From positions 3,348,001 to 3,412,000 of the forward strand of contig CM022371.1 in assembly GCA_011800155.1 (NCBI GenBank): a stretch of 64,000 nt of DNA, read 5' to 3'. Shown piece by piece: positions 11,961 to 21,217 of this stretch. Under the pieces are notes generated by a model. That model did not search any database. It was not told the origin of the DNA and saw nothing but the letters and a program-made list of their open reading frames with translations. Position numbers and translations under genes: made by a program. Each line of letters opens with the position of its first letter. Position 1 is the stretch's first letter. Source of the DNA: Flammulina velutipes (lineage: Eukaryota > Basidiomycota > Agaricomycetes > Agaricales > Physalacriaceae).

Positions 11961-12209
11961 CCGGCCCGGCTATGTCCGGTACTCAGCTCCGTTCAATCTA
12001 CTGTTCCTTCCAACGTCCACTCACTTATTCTTTTACTATGCTTGACTTGTTTCTTGTCGCCCGATCTACGGGAGCTTTGGATGGGCGAATGCGCATCCTG
12101 GAGTCTGCGATAGCAGCTCTAATCTAAATCGCTATCGCCACCGGTCACCGCCCAATCATCGCCCCGTCAAATGGGTTTCCTTTGTTCGTGAGTTTCTTGG
12201 AAGCTCTTT
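11961..12209 (+). repeat. Region R copy 1 (shared WD40/SPRR intergenic region)
   Basis: Begins ccggcccggctatgtccgg and ends tcttggaagctcttt. It contains the highly conserved core ctgcgatagcagctctaatc and cgtcaaatgggtttcctttg. Comparable blocks are found at about eleven other places in the window, in both orientations. In complete modules R lies between divergently transcribed WD40 and SPRR genes. Confidence 0.85.
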
Positions 12210-12306
12210 CGACCTCGCATCTGTTCGTCTTGATCTTACAACACTCGAAGTACTGTACACAACCACCATGTTTGACATATCTGCATTTCAACGGTGACCA
12301 CTTTAT

Positions 12307-12806
12307 TTAATCGTATATCGCAACTCCTTGGGAGGCTGCCCACTGCTTGAACATTTCTTGAGTCTCTTTCACAAGCTCCTGCATAACTCCCCGTATTTCG
12401 GCTAACGTCTCCTTCAACGCAGTCTCCCGCTGAATGGCATCTTCGAGCTCCTTTTGATACCAGGCAACAACCTAATCCAAGAATAAAATTAACACTGGAC
12501 AAGTAACCGACGATACGAACCTTTGCGTCCAACTGTGTCCCCTGTGTCATCTTGGAATCGTCCTCCTTCGGCTCTCGTTCGCTTGATGCCTCGGCAAACA
12601 ACGGCTGGGAGATGGGAAGGTTCAACTTGGGACGATACTAACGAATCAACCGTGATACCTTTGACTTTGCTGGTCGATGGCTCTCAACGACCTAGATGGT
12701 GATATATATGAGATTGGGTCTCTCCGCTTGAAATGGAACATACCACGGCCGACTTTCCGCGCGCCAGTGGATTGCGATTACGAGGTGAGCGTCGCGGTGA
12801 GTGCAT
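12307..12806 (-). CDS. SPRR-family small coiled-coil protein, intact (copy A-left)
   Basis: Three exons: 12806-12744, 12637-12521 and 12471-12307, giving 114 residues. The protein starts MHSPRRSPRNRNPLARGKSA (basic, Ser/Pro/Arg-rich) and passes through an acidic linker (EREPKEDDSKMTQGTQLDAK). It ends in a coiled coil (AWYQKELEDAIQRETALKET) with a WAASQG tail. The first intron uses the far acceptor ttcgttag; the nearer one leaves an in-frame TAG. It is an inverted paralog of 16,908-17,407 with the same length but a different end (ELVKETQEMFKQWAASQGVA here). It is divergent from WD40 debris at 13.0-13.4 kb. Function unknown; the basic head could bind nucleic acid (inference). Confidence 0.72.
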
Positions 12807-12893
12807 AGTCAATCTAACGGCAGAGACAGAGGAGAAAGTACTGGACGGAATGAAAGTGTAGTCTTAATTTAAGGGAAAGAGTCCCGACGGGCA

Positions 12894-12908
12894 ACAAAGA
12901 TCCTTTGT
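12894..12908. promoter_or_regulatory. ACAAAG palindrome upstream of SPRR gene
   Basis: acaaagatcctttgt, 87 bp upstream of the start codon at 12806. ACAAAG is the core bound by HMG-box factors such as Ustilago Prf1 (ACAAAGGGA) and fission yeast Ste11. The role here is inferred from conserved position in all SPRR genes. Confidence 0.5.
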
Positions 12909-13030
12909 GTCTATGTCTTCGTCATTAGAGAGCCCGTTCCTTTGTTTTTTGGCTCATGTTAACAGATTAATATAGGTAATCATAAAGAAAGACCTAGATC
13001 TAGTTGCAAGCACAAAGGCGAGAAAGTAGA

Positions 13031-13408
13031 CGGCTATGTCCGGTACTTGTCGCCCGAGCTAAGGGAGCTTTGGATGCATCCTGGAGTCTGCGATAGCAGC
13101 TCTAATCTAAATCGATATCGCCACCGGTCACCGCCCAATGACTGCCCCGTCAAATGGGTTTCCTTTGTTCGTGAGTTTCTTGGAAGCTCTTTGTCTCTTT
13201 GTCTCTTTGTGACCTTTCTATATCCAAACGGAGCATACAGACATGTTTCAGACCTTCTCAATTCCGTGCCAATGCGTCCAGTCGTGGGCGATTGTTGCGC
13301 CAGGTATGCTTCGTACTCAACTTGAACTCAACTGGTCATTTACAACTGTTTCAGGCCTTGACGGCCCCTTCAATGTCTGTGATTTGGCAACAGGACGTGA
13401 GTAACATG
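13031..13408 (+). pseudogene. Region R copy 2 plus WD40 gene 5' fragment
   Basis: A shortened region R (13,031-13,195) is followed by a damaged WD40 exon 1 (caatgcgtccagtcgtgggcg near 13,270), an intron ending tttcag, and exon 2 reading GLDGPFNVCDLATGR. The intact gene at 15.0-16.4 kb has GLDGPFKVWNLATGR at this point. The rest of the WD40 gene is absent or unrecognisable. This is the inverted counterpart of the 14.97-16.68 kb module. Confidence 0.7.
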
Positions 13409-13703
13409 GATTATACGAGTTGCATTCGTACTACGTCACAGCTTGCCTGGCCTGCTCAAAGGGATGTGGGACCAACGCCAACCTGTATGAGGCATTCAGT
13501 ACGTTGACCTTCTGCTGCGCTGCTGTCATTGACTGAACGTCGCTACTTTCATAGCTAGTCATAGCCAACTCTATGCAAGCACCAGCGCCGCGGAATACTG
13601 AAGCCCCTTCTGTATCGTCACCTCACTGTGCTGCCTCACTTGACAGCCGCTGGGCGCCGGTCAAATGTTGACTATGGTATGTCTGTTCTGACCTTTTCAT
13701 GAT
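13409..13703 (+). other. WD40-fragment downstream sequence
   Basis: The first ~130 bases match the sequence following the WD40 fragments inside the 910-bp TIRs (44.67-44.79 kb). The remainder is not recognised. Confidence 0.4.
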
Positions 13704-13827
13704 CTTGGATGGGCGAATGCGCATCCAGGAGCTCTAATCTAAATCGCTATCGCCACCGGTCACCGCCCAATGATTGCCCCGTCAAATGGGTATCCTTTCT
13801 TTGTGAGTTTCTCCAAAGCTCTTTGTG
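13704..13827 (+). repeat. Region R copy 3, partial
   Basis: Shortened core: cttggatgggcgaatgcgc, then ctctaatctaaatcgctatc and ccgtcaaatgggtatccttt. It lacks the left half of R and part of the core palindromic segment. Confidence 0.7.
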
Positions 13828-14153
13828 GCCCTGAAGGAATGACTGAAAGAGACTGCAGACCTTTACTTTCTAATTGTTTCCGACACATGTCCTAGCCCGT
13901 CCGACGTCTCCAACAGGATATGTCATATCCATACCACGTCGGGCCGCCTTGAACCTATAGATACTTATGGATTCATTGGTCGACTGATCATTTCGCGTCT
14001 TTCCCTATTGTCACATCAAACGGGCAAGCCTGAAGGCAGTTCCTCCTAATACTATGGCGCTTTGTCTTTTCTTTCTTGAATCATTTCCTTTGTCACAACC
14101 TGGCTATAAGTATTCTTGGTCTGCTCATCTTCTGACAGTATTCACATCTCCTT

Positions 14154-14625
14154 ATGTCGCACAGTACGTCGGAACAGGCAGGCTTAAGTTGACGCTTCGC
14201 TGATCCTTGATTTAACAGCACCACAGACACAGACGCAAACACGCACGCCAGACACGCCAGACGTCCGGGCAGCACTTGAAAGCAATGACCAGCATCAAGT
14301 ACTGTTATGTACTCGGAGGGATGTCTCCATCGTCCTCATATTTGTCGTCCTCCTCATTATCGTCACCGTCTTTTGGCTTTGGGCCTTTCCACTCGACTTT
14401 GTGGAAGAGTTTCACCTCTACATCGACTTTTTCAATCCCGAAGAACCATTCCCCTCAACTCGATCTATTATATATATCCCGATGCGTTCGCGCCGCAGTG
14501 ACGATAATCATGTCTATATCCTCGGTGTGATCCCAAATTCAGAGGGACACTCGGCGAACTGTGTGGTTATCTGTGATGTCAAGGGAGAGCGTGGCGCAGG
14601 TGGTTTTTTAACACTCACGATTTGA
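14154..14625 (+). CDS. Small single-pass membrane protein
   Basis: Two exons (14154-14163 and 14219-14625, intron gtacgtcgg...tttaacag) encode 138 residues. The N-terminus is polar and Thr/Pro/Gln-rich (MSHTPQTQTQTRTPDTPDV). A single strongly hydrophobic span near residues 41-60 (VSIVLIFVVLLIIVTVFWLW) follows, then a soluble C-terminal part with FHLYIDFFNPEEPFP and a hydrophobic LGVI...NCVVICDV stretch. The phase-1 join and the absence of stops support the model. Family not recognised. It lies between two WD40/R modules, and its membrane topology parallels that of the membrane-anchored WD40 neighbour; any link is speculative. Confidence 0.6.
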
Positions 14626-14968
14626 AGCTACATGCTGAATAATAACTCTTACTTACCCAATGGACTGTCATGTTAGTTTTGGGAAATCGACGAAATTATA
14701 AGATATGTGACTCAATGTGAAGTATAGATCATAGCCGTAACCGAGACCGCTGTAACCATGACTCATACACATACGCCTAGAGCGCGTGTGGCCAAGTGTG
14801 AACTAAACCTAGAAAATCTCAATTTCACTAGCCACCACTATGTAAGAAGATGTCATTCTATCTCTACAAACACTCTTGAATCATTTAGCTTCGTTGAATC
14901 TCTTGGATGTGGGAAATTTTGCGAAAAAAAGCATTATTGCCAGCTATATATCATATAATTATATTCAG
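14626..14968. other. AT-rich intergenic stretch
   Basis: No gene recognised. It separates the convergent membrane-protein and WD40 genes and probably holds both 3' ends (AT-rich tracts near 14,930-14,960). Confidence 0.4.
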
Positions 14969-16374
14969 TCATACACCGGTCCAGCAGTGATCAGTAGCGG
15001 TTGAGGTAATTGAGTGGCGACTGCCGGGACTAAAATAAGATCGAGCTGGTTAGGATGAATATCAGCGGGTATATACAATATGCTCGTCCTCACTTGCCTG
15101 CGAATATGTGGTCATCATGGCGCAAAGAAGACACATAACAACAATGAAAATTGTATAGGCGTATACCGACGGGACGTGGGGTGATAGACGATAAATCCGA
15201 ATAATATTGAGTGTTGTTGGATCTGAAGTGGCGAGAGCCAAAGTTGAGGAGCCATGGCAAGTTCCAACCTGACCTGTTAGTAGAAAGAAAAAGGTAGCAT
15301 GACACAGCTCACCGCCATTGTATGAACTTGGTGGTGGCCACTGAAATTCAATTCTTGAACCTTGAGCCCCGTCGACGTGTCATAGATTTGTACGATGCCG
15401 ATAGAGGAACCTATCACGAGTTTCTTGTCTCCTTCCAAGAAGGAGATGGAGTCCTTGGAATTGCAAGGACTACGGATATGCGTGTATCGTTCGAGGTGGT
15501 CCAAGGAGGTAACATCATAACCGTCAACCCCGTTGTCTACCGCTATCTGTTTTGAAGGCGGGTAAAAGGCCAGACAGGTCCTAGGAAATACTTGAGGAGG
15601 GGTTATGAATTCGATGGAGATGACTGACAGTGATCGATACGGGAGGGTGTATTCCCTGAGGGCAACGTCGTGCTGGTCTGTCCGAAGTTCGAAGCTAAGA
15701 CAATCATTTCAGTTGAGCGTAGAAACGTGATGAAAGACGACTCACATCTTCTGCCCAGAACGCGTGAAGACGAGAATCCCATTTGCACCGACGAATGCGA
15801 CCTTGATGGCAGCATCCTTCTTCTTAACTGACCAAAGACACTTGACATTGCCGTCGGGGAGAATGTCGTAAAGCGCGACGACGCCGTTTGTGCTACAAGC
15901 ACAGACAAGTTGGCGGCCGGCGATTACTTTGGAATCCAGAGAAACGATTTTGTCGTGACAGAGAATGATATCATTTGTGAGGGGGACATAGCGCTATAGC
16001 CTTGTTGAATACGTGGTGAACAGGATGAGCGTAGTACACACCTGCATTCGCCGAGACCATTTCCAAATTAAAATGGCATCGCTTGCGGTCAGTAGCAACT
16101 CTGCCTCGCCTATCGAGAACCAGGAAACGACGTTGACATTGCCGGCGTGGGGGTGAGGGTCGTGAGGTTGCTCGCGTCCTGTTGCCAAATTCCAGACCTT
16201 GAAGGGGCCGTCAAGGCCTAAAACAGCTGTCAATGACCAGTCAAGTTAAAGTTGAGTACGAGTCACACCTGATGCAGCAAGGACAGACGCGTCTGCGTTG
16301 AAAGCGAGTACGTTGATAGCATGCGTGTGTCCACGAATTTCGTGGACGCATTGGTAGGACATATCGGATTCCAT
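14969..16374 (-). CDS. WD40 beta-propeller protein with C-terminal membrane anchor, intact
   Basis: Spliced from ATG 16374, about 400 residues. WD-like blades include VHEIRGHTHAINVLAFNADA, GLDGPFKVWNLATGR, LLLTASDAILIWKWSRR, STNGVVALYDILPDGNVKC, YDVTSLDHLERYTHIRS and IGSSIGIVQIYDTSTGLKV. After the propeller comes one membrane span (VYAYTIFIVVMCLLCAMMTT) and a short tail ending near 14,969 (a second splice choice using a GC donor is possible). WD40 propellers are interaction scaffolds; a tail anchor would place it on a cytosolic membrane face. It is divergent from the SPRR gene at 16,908, with region R between. No NACHT or other effector domain is present. Confidence 0.75.
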
Positions 16375-16429
16375 TTAGAAAGTGGAGGAATAAAGTCCCT
16401 CTGGGTGGATGCTTTATATATATATATGA

Positions 16430-16680
16430 CAAAGAGCTTCCATTAAACTCACTAACAAAGGAAACCCATTTGACGGGGCAATCATTGGGCGGTGACCGGT
16501 GGCGATAGCGATTTAGATTAGAGCTGCTATCGCAGACTCCAGGATGCGCATTCACCCATCCAAAGCTCCCATATCTCTGGCGACAAGAAACCAGTCAAGC
16601 ATAGAAAAAGAATAAGTAGATGGACGTTGGAAGGAACAGTAGTTTGAACGGAGCTGAGTACCGGACATAGCCGGGCCGGC
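16430..16680 (-). repeat. Region R copy 4, between intact WD40 and SPRR genes
   Basis: A full R block in minus orientation between the divergent starts of WD40 (16,374) and SPRR (16,908). It includes acaaagagcttcc-type and aacaaaggaaacccattt elements. This is the best-preserved example of the module and supports R as a bidirectional control region. Confidence 0.8.
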
Positions 16681-16805
16681 ATCTCTACTTTCTCGCCTTT
16701 GTGCTTGCAACTAGATCTAGGTCTTTCTTTATGATTACCTATATTAATCTGTTAACATGAGCCAAAAAACAAAGGAACGGGCTCTCTAATGACGAAGACA
16801 TAGAC

Positions 16806-16820
16806 ACAAAGGATCTTTGT
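16806..16820. promoter_or_regulatory. ACAAAG palindrome upstream of SPRR gene
   Basis: acaaaggatctttgt, 87 bp upstream of the start codon at 16,908, the same spacing as the inverted paralog at 12.8 kb. Confidence 0.5.
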
Positions 16821-16907
16821 TGCCCGTCGGGACTCTTTCCCTTAAATTAAGACTACACTTTCATTCCGTCCAGTACTTTCTCCTCTGTCTCTGCCGTTAG
16901 ATTGACT

Positions 16908-17407
16908 ATGCACTCACCGCGACGCTCACCTCGTAATCGCAATCCACTGGCGCGCGGAAAGTCGGCCGTGGTATGTTCCATTTCAAGCGGAGAGACCCAA
17001 TCTCATATATATCACCATCTAGGTCGTTGAGAGCCATCGACCAGCAAAGTCAAAGGTATCACGGTTGATTCGTTAGTATCGTCCCAAGTTGAACCTTCCC
17101 ATCTCCCAGCCGTTGTTTGCCGAGGCATCAAGCGAACGAGAGCCGAAGGAGGACGATTCCAAGATGACACAGGGGACACAGTTGGACGCAAAGGTTCGTA
17201 TCGTCGGTTACTTGTCCAGTGTTAATTTTATTCTTGGATTAGGTTGTTGCCTGGTATCAAAAGGAGCTCGAAGATGCCATTCAGCGGGAGACTGCGTTGA
17301 AGGAGACGTTAGCCGAAATACGGGGGGTTATGCAGGAGTTTCAAATTGAGTGTCAGACACTCATGCAGTGGGCAGCGTCTCAAGGAATCGGGCTAGAATT
17401 ATTTTGA
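16908..17407 (+). CDS. SPRR-family small coiled-coil protein, intact (copy A-right)
   Basis: Exons 16908-16970, 17077-17193 and 17243-17407 give 114 residues. Head MHSPRRSPRNRNPLARGKSA, middle YRPKLNLPISQPLFAEASSE plus an acidic linker, then a coiled coil WYQKELEDAIQRETALKETL. The C-terminus QIECQTLMQWAASQGIGLEL differs from the inverted paralog at 12.3 kb, although upstream exons and introns are almost identical. Exon 3 ends have therefore diverged, or been exchanged, faster than the rest while keeping length and frame. It forms a divergent pair with the intact WD40-anchor gene. No known domain; partner of the WD40 protein by context only. Confidence 0.72.
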
Positions 17408-18177
17408 TGTTCTATTGTAAAAGACGGTTCCCGCCTATTGGGTAGACAAAGACGCGTCTATTGCGCCGTCGCTGGGCTTCCGGTCCTTGTGTCCGGGTCC
17501 TTACATGGCCTTCCCAGGTTGGCAACGGTCCCGCCCAAACCAGCCCGCGTACGTCGCGATCGCCCTACCCACGATTTCCGCGCCTTTACTAACGCCCGCA
17601 TTCGGACGTGGCAGGCGCAAATCCTCTGGGAGGAGCCTACTGATAAATATGGATGGCATGGCTGCAGAGGGTTCGACCTCCTGGTCCGACTATCGCGCCA
17701 CGCATAAGAGAATCCCCGGTATTGCGAGGTCACCGCGTCCAAAGGTTGGTAGCAACGTTAGTCAATGAGACCTCAATTGAACACAAAACGATTCACCAGA
17801 GTAGAACCGACTGATCAACGTCGGACTGACGACAAAGAGCCAAACAGGAGCTAACTTCGCTCGCCGATGCGACACGAATCAGACAGAGTCAAGCGCACAA
17901 CAAGAAACGCTCCTTGGTGAACGAACCATTGTGAGTCAGATAGGCAGCGATAGGCGCGTGGGCAGTTGTACTACCGAACAATTGAAGTGCGTAGTCCGAC
18001 TGCAAGGTAAAGCGGGTTAGATACGCACGAGGAGAGCGGGGACGGTCATAGCAGAAGGAGGTAAAAGACCTGCTCACGTAAGATACAGAAATCGCCCATC
18101 CAAACCTCCCTAAGGCTCGGCCACAAAAAGGAGACTGGCGGACGGCTGAAAGAAACCAGCATCACTGAGCCTCAGGA
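17408..18177. other. Stretch without recognised gene
   Basis: GC-richer than its surroundings near 17,440-17,700, with open frames on both strands but no family resemblance or splice chain. It ends exactly where the 2.2-kb direct repeat (18,178) starts. Confidence 0.35.
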
Positions 18178-18233
18178 ATGCGCGCTGAATCTATCTGTGT
18201 CGGTTATGACAAATAGGCGATACATTGACAAAT

Positions 18234-19545
18234 TTACAAATGGCTGAGCATAACTCTACGTTGCCACTCATTGTAGATGGCATATAACACAAACATTACA
18301 AAAATCAGCATGAGGGGGTAGTTGGGACTCGCATCTACAACCTTATAGACTTTGATGATATTGCGGCGGTTCAAATTAGCAGTGGAAACAGCAAGCAATG
18401 CACTCCCATCGCCAGTAGCAGTCTAAATAGGGTGTCAGTTGAGAATGGATATTTTCGAAATAGCTCATGAAACCTACGGCGAGGGCCCTCACAAGGGAAT
18501 CATGATCTCCTACGACAAGTTCCTCCAAGCGTCGACCATCCGTCACGTTATACAGTTGTACAATCCCAGAGTCCGATCCTACAAACACTTTGCTCCCGTC
18601 CTCCAAGAAGATAAGATTTCCAGCAGTGTCAGAAGGTCGAGGGTGAGGTGAAGCCAGAGAGACAGAGGACTCTGGACGGATTATGTTGAAAACGGCTAGT
18701 CCTGTAACAGTATCGACGACAATACGCCGCATTCGACGATTGAAGGCGAGATTGCTGTTTTCGAAGTTTAAATTGATGCTTTGTGAAACAAGGAAATAAC
18801 TCGCCGTGCGGAAGTGGAAAGCTGGTACTCGTCGTGTACATCGTTTATGTCATCCTCAGAAAAGTAAAGCCTGCAAGATATTAGAGCTAGCTTTTATGGT
18901 GTGGAGGACTGATACATTTTCCGGCTCCTCCTACCGAAAAGGATGACATTCGTTTCACCGACGAAGGTAACCTTCGTAGGTGAATCTTCGTGACGACGCT
19001 CTCGCCACAGAAGTTGAACTCGCCCTGCCAGATCAATGTTCCACATTGATACCGTACCGTCTATCTCGCAGGTACAGACTCGCCAGCCTTCCTGCCCTAG
19101 AGCTTTTATATCCAGAGACACAACGGTAGTATGGTCGAGATGCAGCGCGGCTGGTAAAGCTTTGTACTCCTATTCCTTATATTCTCAGTGACAGGTAGTC
19201 TGTTAGCTTGGAAAAGCATTGCGCACCTGGGTCATAAACTGCCACACCAAAAGGACGCCTTCCCAGCTTATGGTCAGCAACAGGTCATCGAGACCCGTAC
19301 GAGAGAGCCAGCCTACGGCCGAGACACTTCTGCCTTGAGGATGGTATGAGTGAGCAATTTCGCATTGCCCGTCAATGTTCCATACTCGAAATCCGTCGAG
19401 TCCTAAGAAACGGGTGTCGGCATGCGAAGAGAGATTTTGACATGTATTCACCACACGACACCAGCTGCGAGCCCGTGGAGTTGAAAGACAACATGGTGAC
19501 CGGTACATTGTGGCCAGGAAGAGGGAAAGCGTATTCGTAGGGCAT
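18234..19545 (-). pseudogene. WD40-anchor protein paralog with one frameshift
   Basis: Same architecture as the 14,969-16,374 gene. Exon 1 carries PGHNVPVTMLSFNSTGSQLV. Exon 2 carries GLDGFRVWNIDGQCEIAHSY and ISWEGVLLVWQFMTQ. Later exons carry CEIDGTVSMWNIDLAGRVQL, VGSDSGIVQLYNVTDGRRLE and TATGDGSALLAVST, and the end has the membrane span YPLMLIFVMFVLYAIYN followed by EWQRRVMLSHL and TAA at 18,234-18,236. One defect: near 18,782 the frame changes between RRVISLFHKASI and SINLNFENSNLAF, so it is probably inactive. The second copy carries the same frameshift, which therefore predates the duplication. Confidence 0.68.
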
Positions 19546-19597
19546 AATAAAGATACCGTGCTGCACGAAGGTTGCTGTGTTAAATGGCAGATAAATA

Positions 19598-19849
19598 ACA
19601 AAGAGCTTCCAAGAAACTCACGAACAAAGGAAACCCATTTGACGGGGCAATCATTGGGCGGTGACCGGTGGCGATAGCGATTTAGATTAGAGCTGCTATC
19701 GCAGACTCCAGGATGCGCATTCGCCCATCCAAAGCTCCCGTAGATCGGGCGACAAGAAACAAGTCAAGCATAGTAAAAGAATAAGTGAGTGGACGTTGGA
19801 AGGAACAGTAGATTGAACGGAGCTGAGTACCGGACATAGCCGGGCCGGC
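19598..19849 (-). repeat. Region R copy 5
   Basis: Full R block between the WD40 paralog (start 19,545) and the SPRR gene (start 20,279), minus orientation, in the same arrangement as at 16.4-16.7 kb. Confidence 0.85.
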
Positions 19850-20189
19850 ATTTCCACTTTCTCCTCACAACGTCGATGATAGAAATTACACTTCCTCCTC
19901 CTCACGATGATAGAACGCGGATACCTATTCCCTTGCAATCGCAAAGGAATTCGTTTAGCGATAGCTGGCGATTTCATCATACTTTACCCCCCTACTTGCC
20001 CATGAACACCCTTCTCAACACACATACTAATTGACAGGTATTTCTTTGTGACCGGCAGCTTTCCTTTGACCTCTAATCCGTAGCATCTTACAGTCACCAC
20101 CGAGCTGTTTGCACAACGGCGAGCGGACCTCAATCTCACCACGAGGCAATAGACACAAAGGAAGGACCTCTCCGATGACGAATAGACAC

Positions 20190-20204
20190 ACAAAGGATCT
20201 TTGT
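20190..20204. promoter_or_regulatory. ACAAAG palindrome upstream of SPRR gene
   Basis: acaaaggatctttgt, 74 bp upstream of ATG 20,279. A further acaaagg lies 35 bp upstream of it. Confidence 0.5.
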
Positions 20205-20278
20205 TAACTGTCCCAACCCTTTCTCTCAAAGCAAGTCCGCCGGCCAGTGTCGCTCCCTTCAACCTTTATTCAAAGACC

Positions 20279-20491
20279 ATGCACTCACCACGACGCTCCC
20301 CTCGCAATCACAAATCGGCTTCCCGCAAGAAATACGCCTCGGTATGTTCCTTTCCACGTCAAGAGAACACTTCTAATCACTTCATTCAGCTCTTTGAGCA
20401 TTCCAGGCTGTCTGAGGGCCAACTCTCAGCTGCGGGCGCTTCAATGAAGCGCAAGGCGGAGAACACAAGGTGGACGCGGGCTCTGAACACA
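20279..20491 (+). pseudogene. SPRR-family gene, 3'-truncated
   Basis: Exon 1 (20279-20341) encodes MHSPRRSPRNHKSASRKKYA. Exon 2 (20390-20491) encodes LFEHSRLSEGQLSAAGAS and a basic KRKAENTRWTRALNT. Immediately after the donor gtgag the sequence switches to the promoter of the next SPRR-type gene (20,649), so the coiled-coil exon is missing. This looks like the product of recombination between two tandem SPRR genes. Confidence 0.6.
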
Positions 20492-20541
20492 GTGAGCCAA
20501 GGGAAACAAAGGAAAGACTTCCGATGACGAGACGCCGTAGA

Positions 20542-20556
20542 ACAAAGACCCTTTGT
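20542..20556. promoter_or_regulatory. ACAAAG palindrome upstream of SPRR-RING gene
   Basis: acaaagaccctttgt, 92 bp upstream of ATG 20,649. It shows that the RING-type member shares the promoter element of the coiled-coil members. Confidence 0.5.
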
Positions 20557-20648
20557 CGGTTTGTCCTGGCGCTTTTTCTTAAATCCAGACGAAATGGCTC
20601 TCTTTCATTCATATCAACGCAGTCCCTCTGGCAGTCTATCCGTTCACC

Positions 20649-21217
20649 ATGTACTCGCCGAGACGCTCCCTTCGCAATCGGGTGCGTAAATCCAGTGACA
20701 CCGCTGCTGTATGTTCTACTCGTCACTCTCCTGTAGAAATCGTATCCAACCGTCATTCAGTTCTTTGCCCATTGTCGATTGGCAGAAATTCAAGTATTGT
20801 GGTCAAATCTCTTTGAGACTTTCCAAGTTATATTGAAGCGCCTTTCCCCCAGCTCGACCTCGCAAACTGTGAAAGGCGACGAAGGAGGGAAAAACGAAGG
20901 CTTGAGACAATGAGAATACGTTTGACATGCACGTTATGCAATGGGATCCTCTCTGCTCCTTTGACGTGAGTAATCTCTTTCTTCAGGAATCTCCGATACT
21001 AACATCTTCCAGCGGCCAGTGCGGGCATACTTTCTGTACCCAATGCCTCAAAGAGCTAAACGAAAGGAAGATCGTTCCGGATTTTCCGATGGAGTGTCCC
21101 ATATGCAAAGGGGCTTTCCTCCATGGACTATACACCAATCACATTGTCCGGGACATGGCAGCTACATGGACGCGCCAGGAACCATACACTCCCATATCGT
21201 GGTACAATCATCAGTGA
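20649..21217 (+). CDS. RING-finger protein with SPRR-type N-terminal exon
   Basis: Four exons (20649-20708, 20761-20793, 20853-20965, 21013-21217) join without stops into 136 residues. The head MYSPRRSLRNRVRKSSDTAA is homologous to the SPRR head, and intron 1 sits at the same place. A basic helix (NCERRRRREKRRLETMRIRL) leads into a C3HC4 RING: CTLC, CGHTFCTQC and CPIC with normal spacing. RING domains bind E2 enzymes, so a ubiquitin-ligase role is likely (family knowledge). The C-terminal ~35 residues (YTNHIVRDMAATWTRQ...) are unassigned. It sits directly behind a truncated SPRR gene. Confidence 0.72.

Larger units (their letters stand above)
9981..12209 (+). repeat. Long direct repeat, copy 1 (2.2 kb)
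   Basis: Matches 42,246-44,474 with a constant offset of 32,265 and almost no differences (one visible cluster is aaatcgctatc versus aaattgctgtc near 12,120). It contains an uncharacterised minus-strand gene, a decayed WD40 exon and one copy of region R. Beyond 12,209 the copies diverge abruptly. The near-identity points to a recent duplication. Confidence 0.93.
18178..20400 (+). repeat. Direct repeat of WD40/R/SPRR module, copy 1
   Basis: Matches 26,759-28,981 at a constant offset of 8,581; the only difference I saw is gaccggcag versus gaccgacag (20,056 / 28,637). It spans the 3' end of the WD40 gene, region R and SPRR exon 1 to the start of exon 2. Exon 2 then continues at lower similarity to ~20,495. 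Confidence 0.95.

Noticed and set aside
13034..13261. Minus-strand open frame across region R as a protein-coding gene
   Set aside because: Open frames across R recur only because R is duplicated; they have no consistent start, and the adjacent WD40 exons on the other strand explain the coding-like signal.
14969..16374. NACHT-WD40 (NLR-like) incompatibility gene
   Set aside because: WD40 blades are present, but no NACHT/P-loop or effector domain was found upstream; the gene begins directly with a WD-type blade and ends in a membrane span.
16940..17080. A 21-nt micro-intron (gtatcacggttgattcgttag) in the SPRR gene
   Set aside because: A single ~106-nt intron using the second acceptor gives the same frame without the in-frame TAG and is a simpler model.
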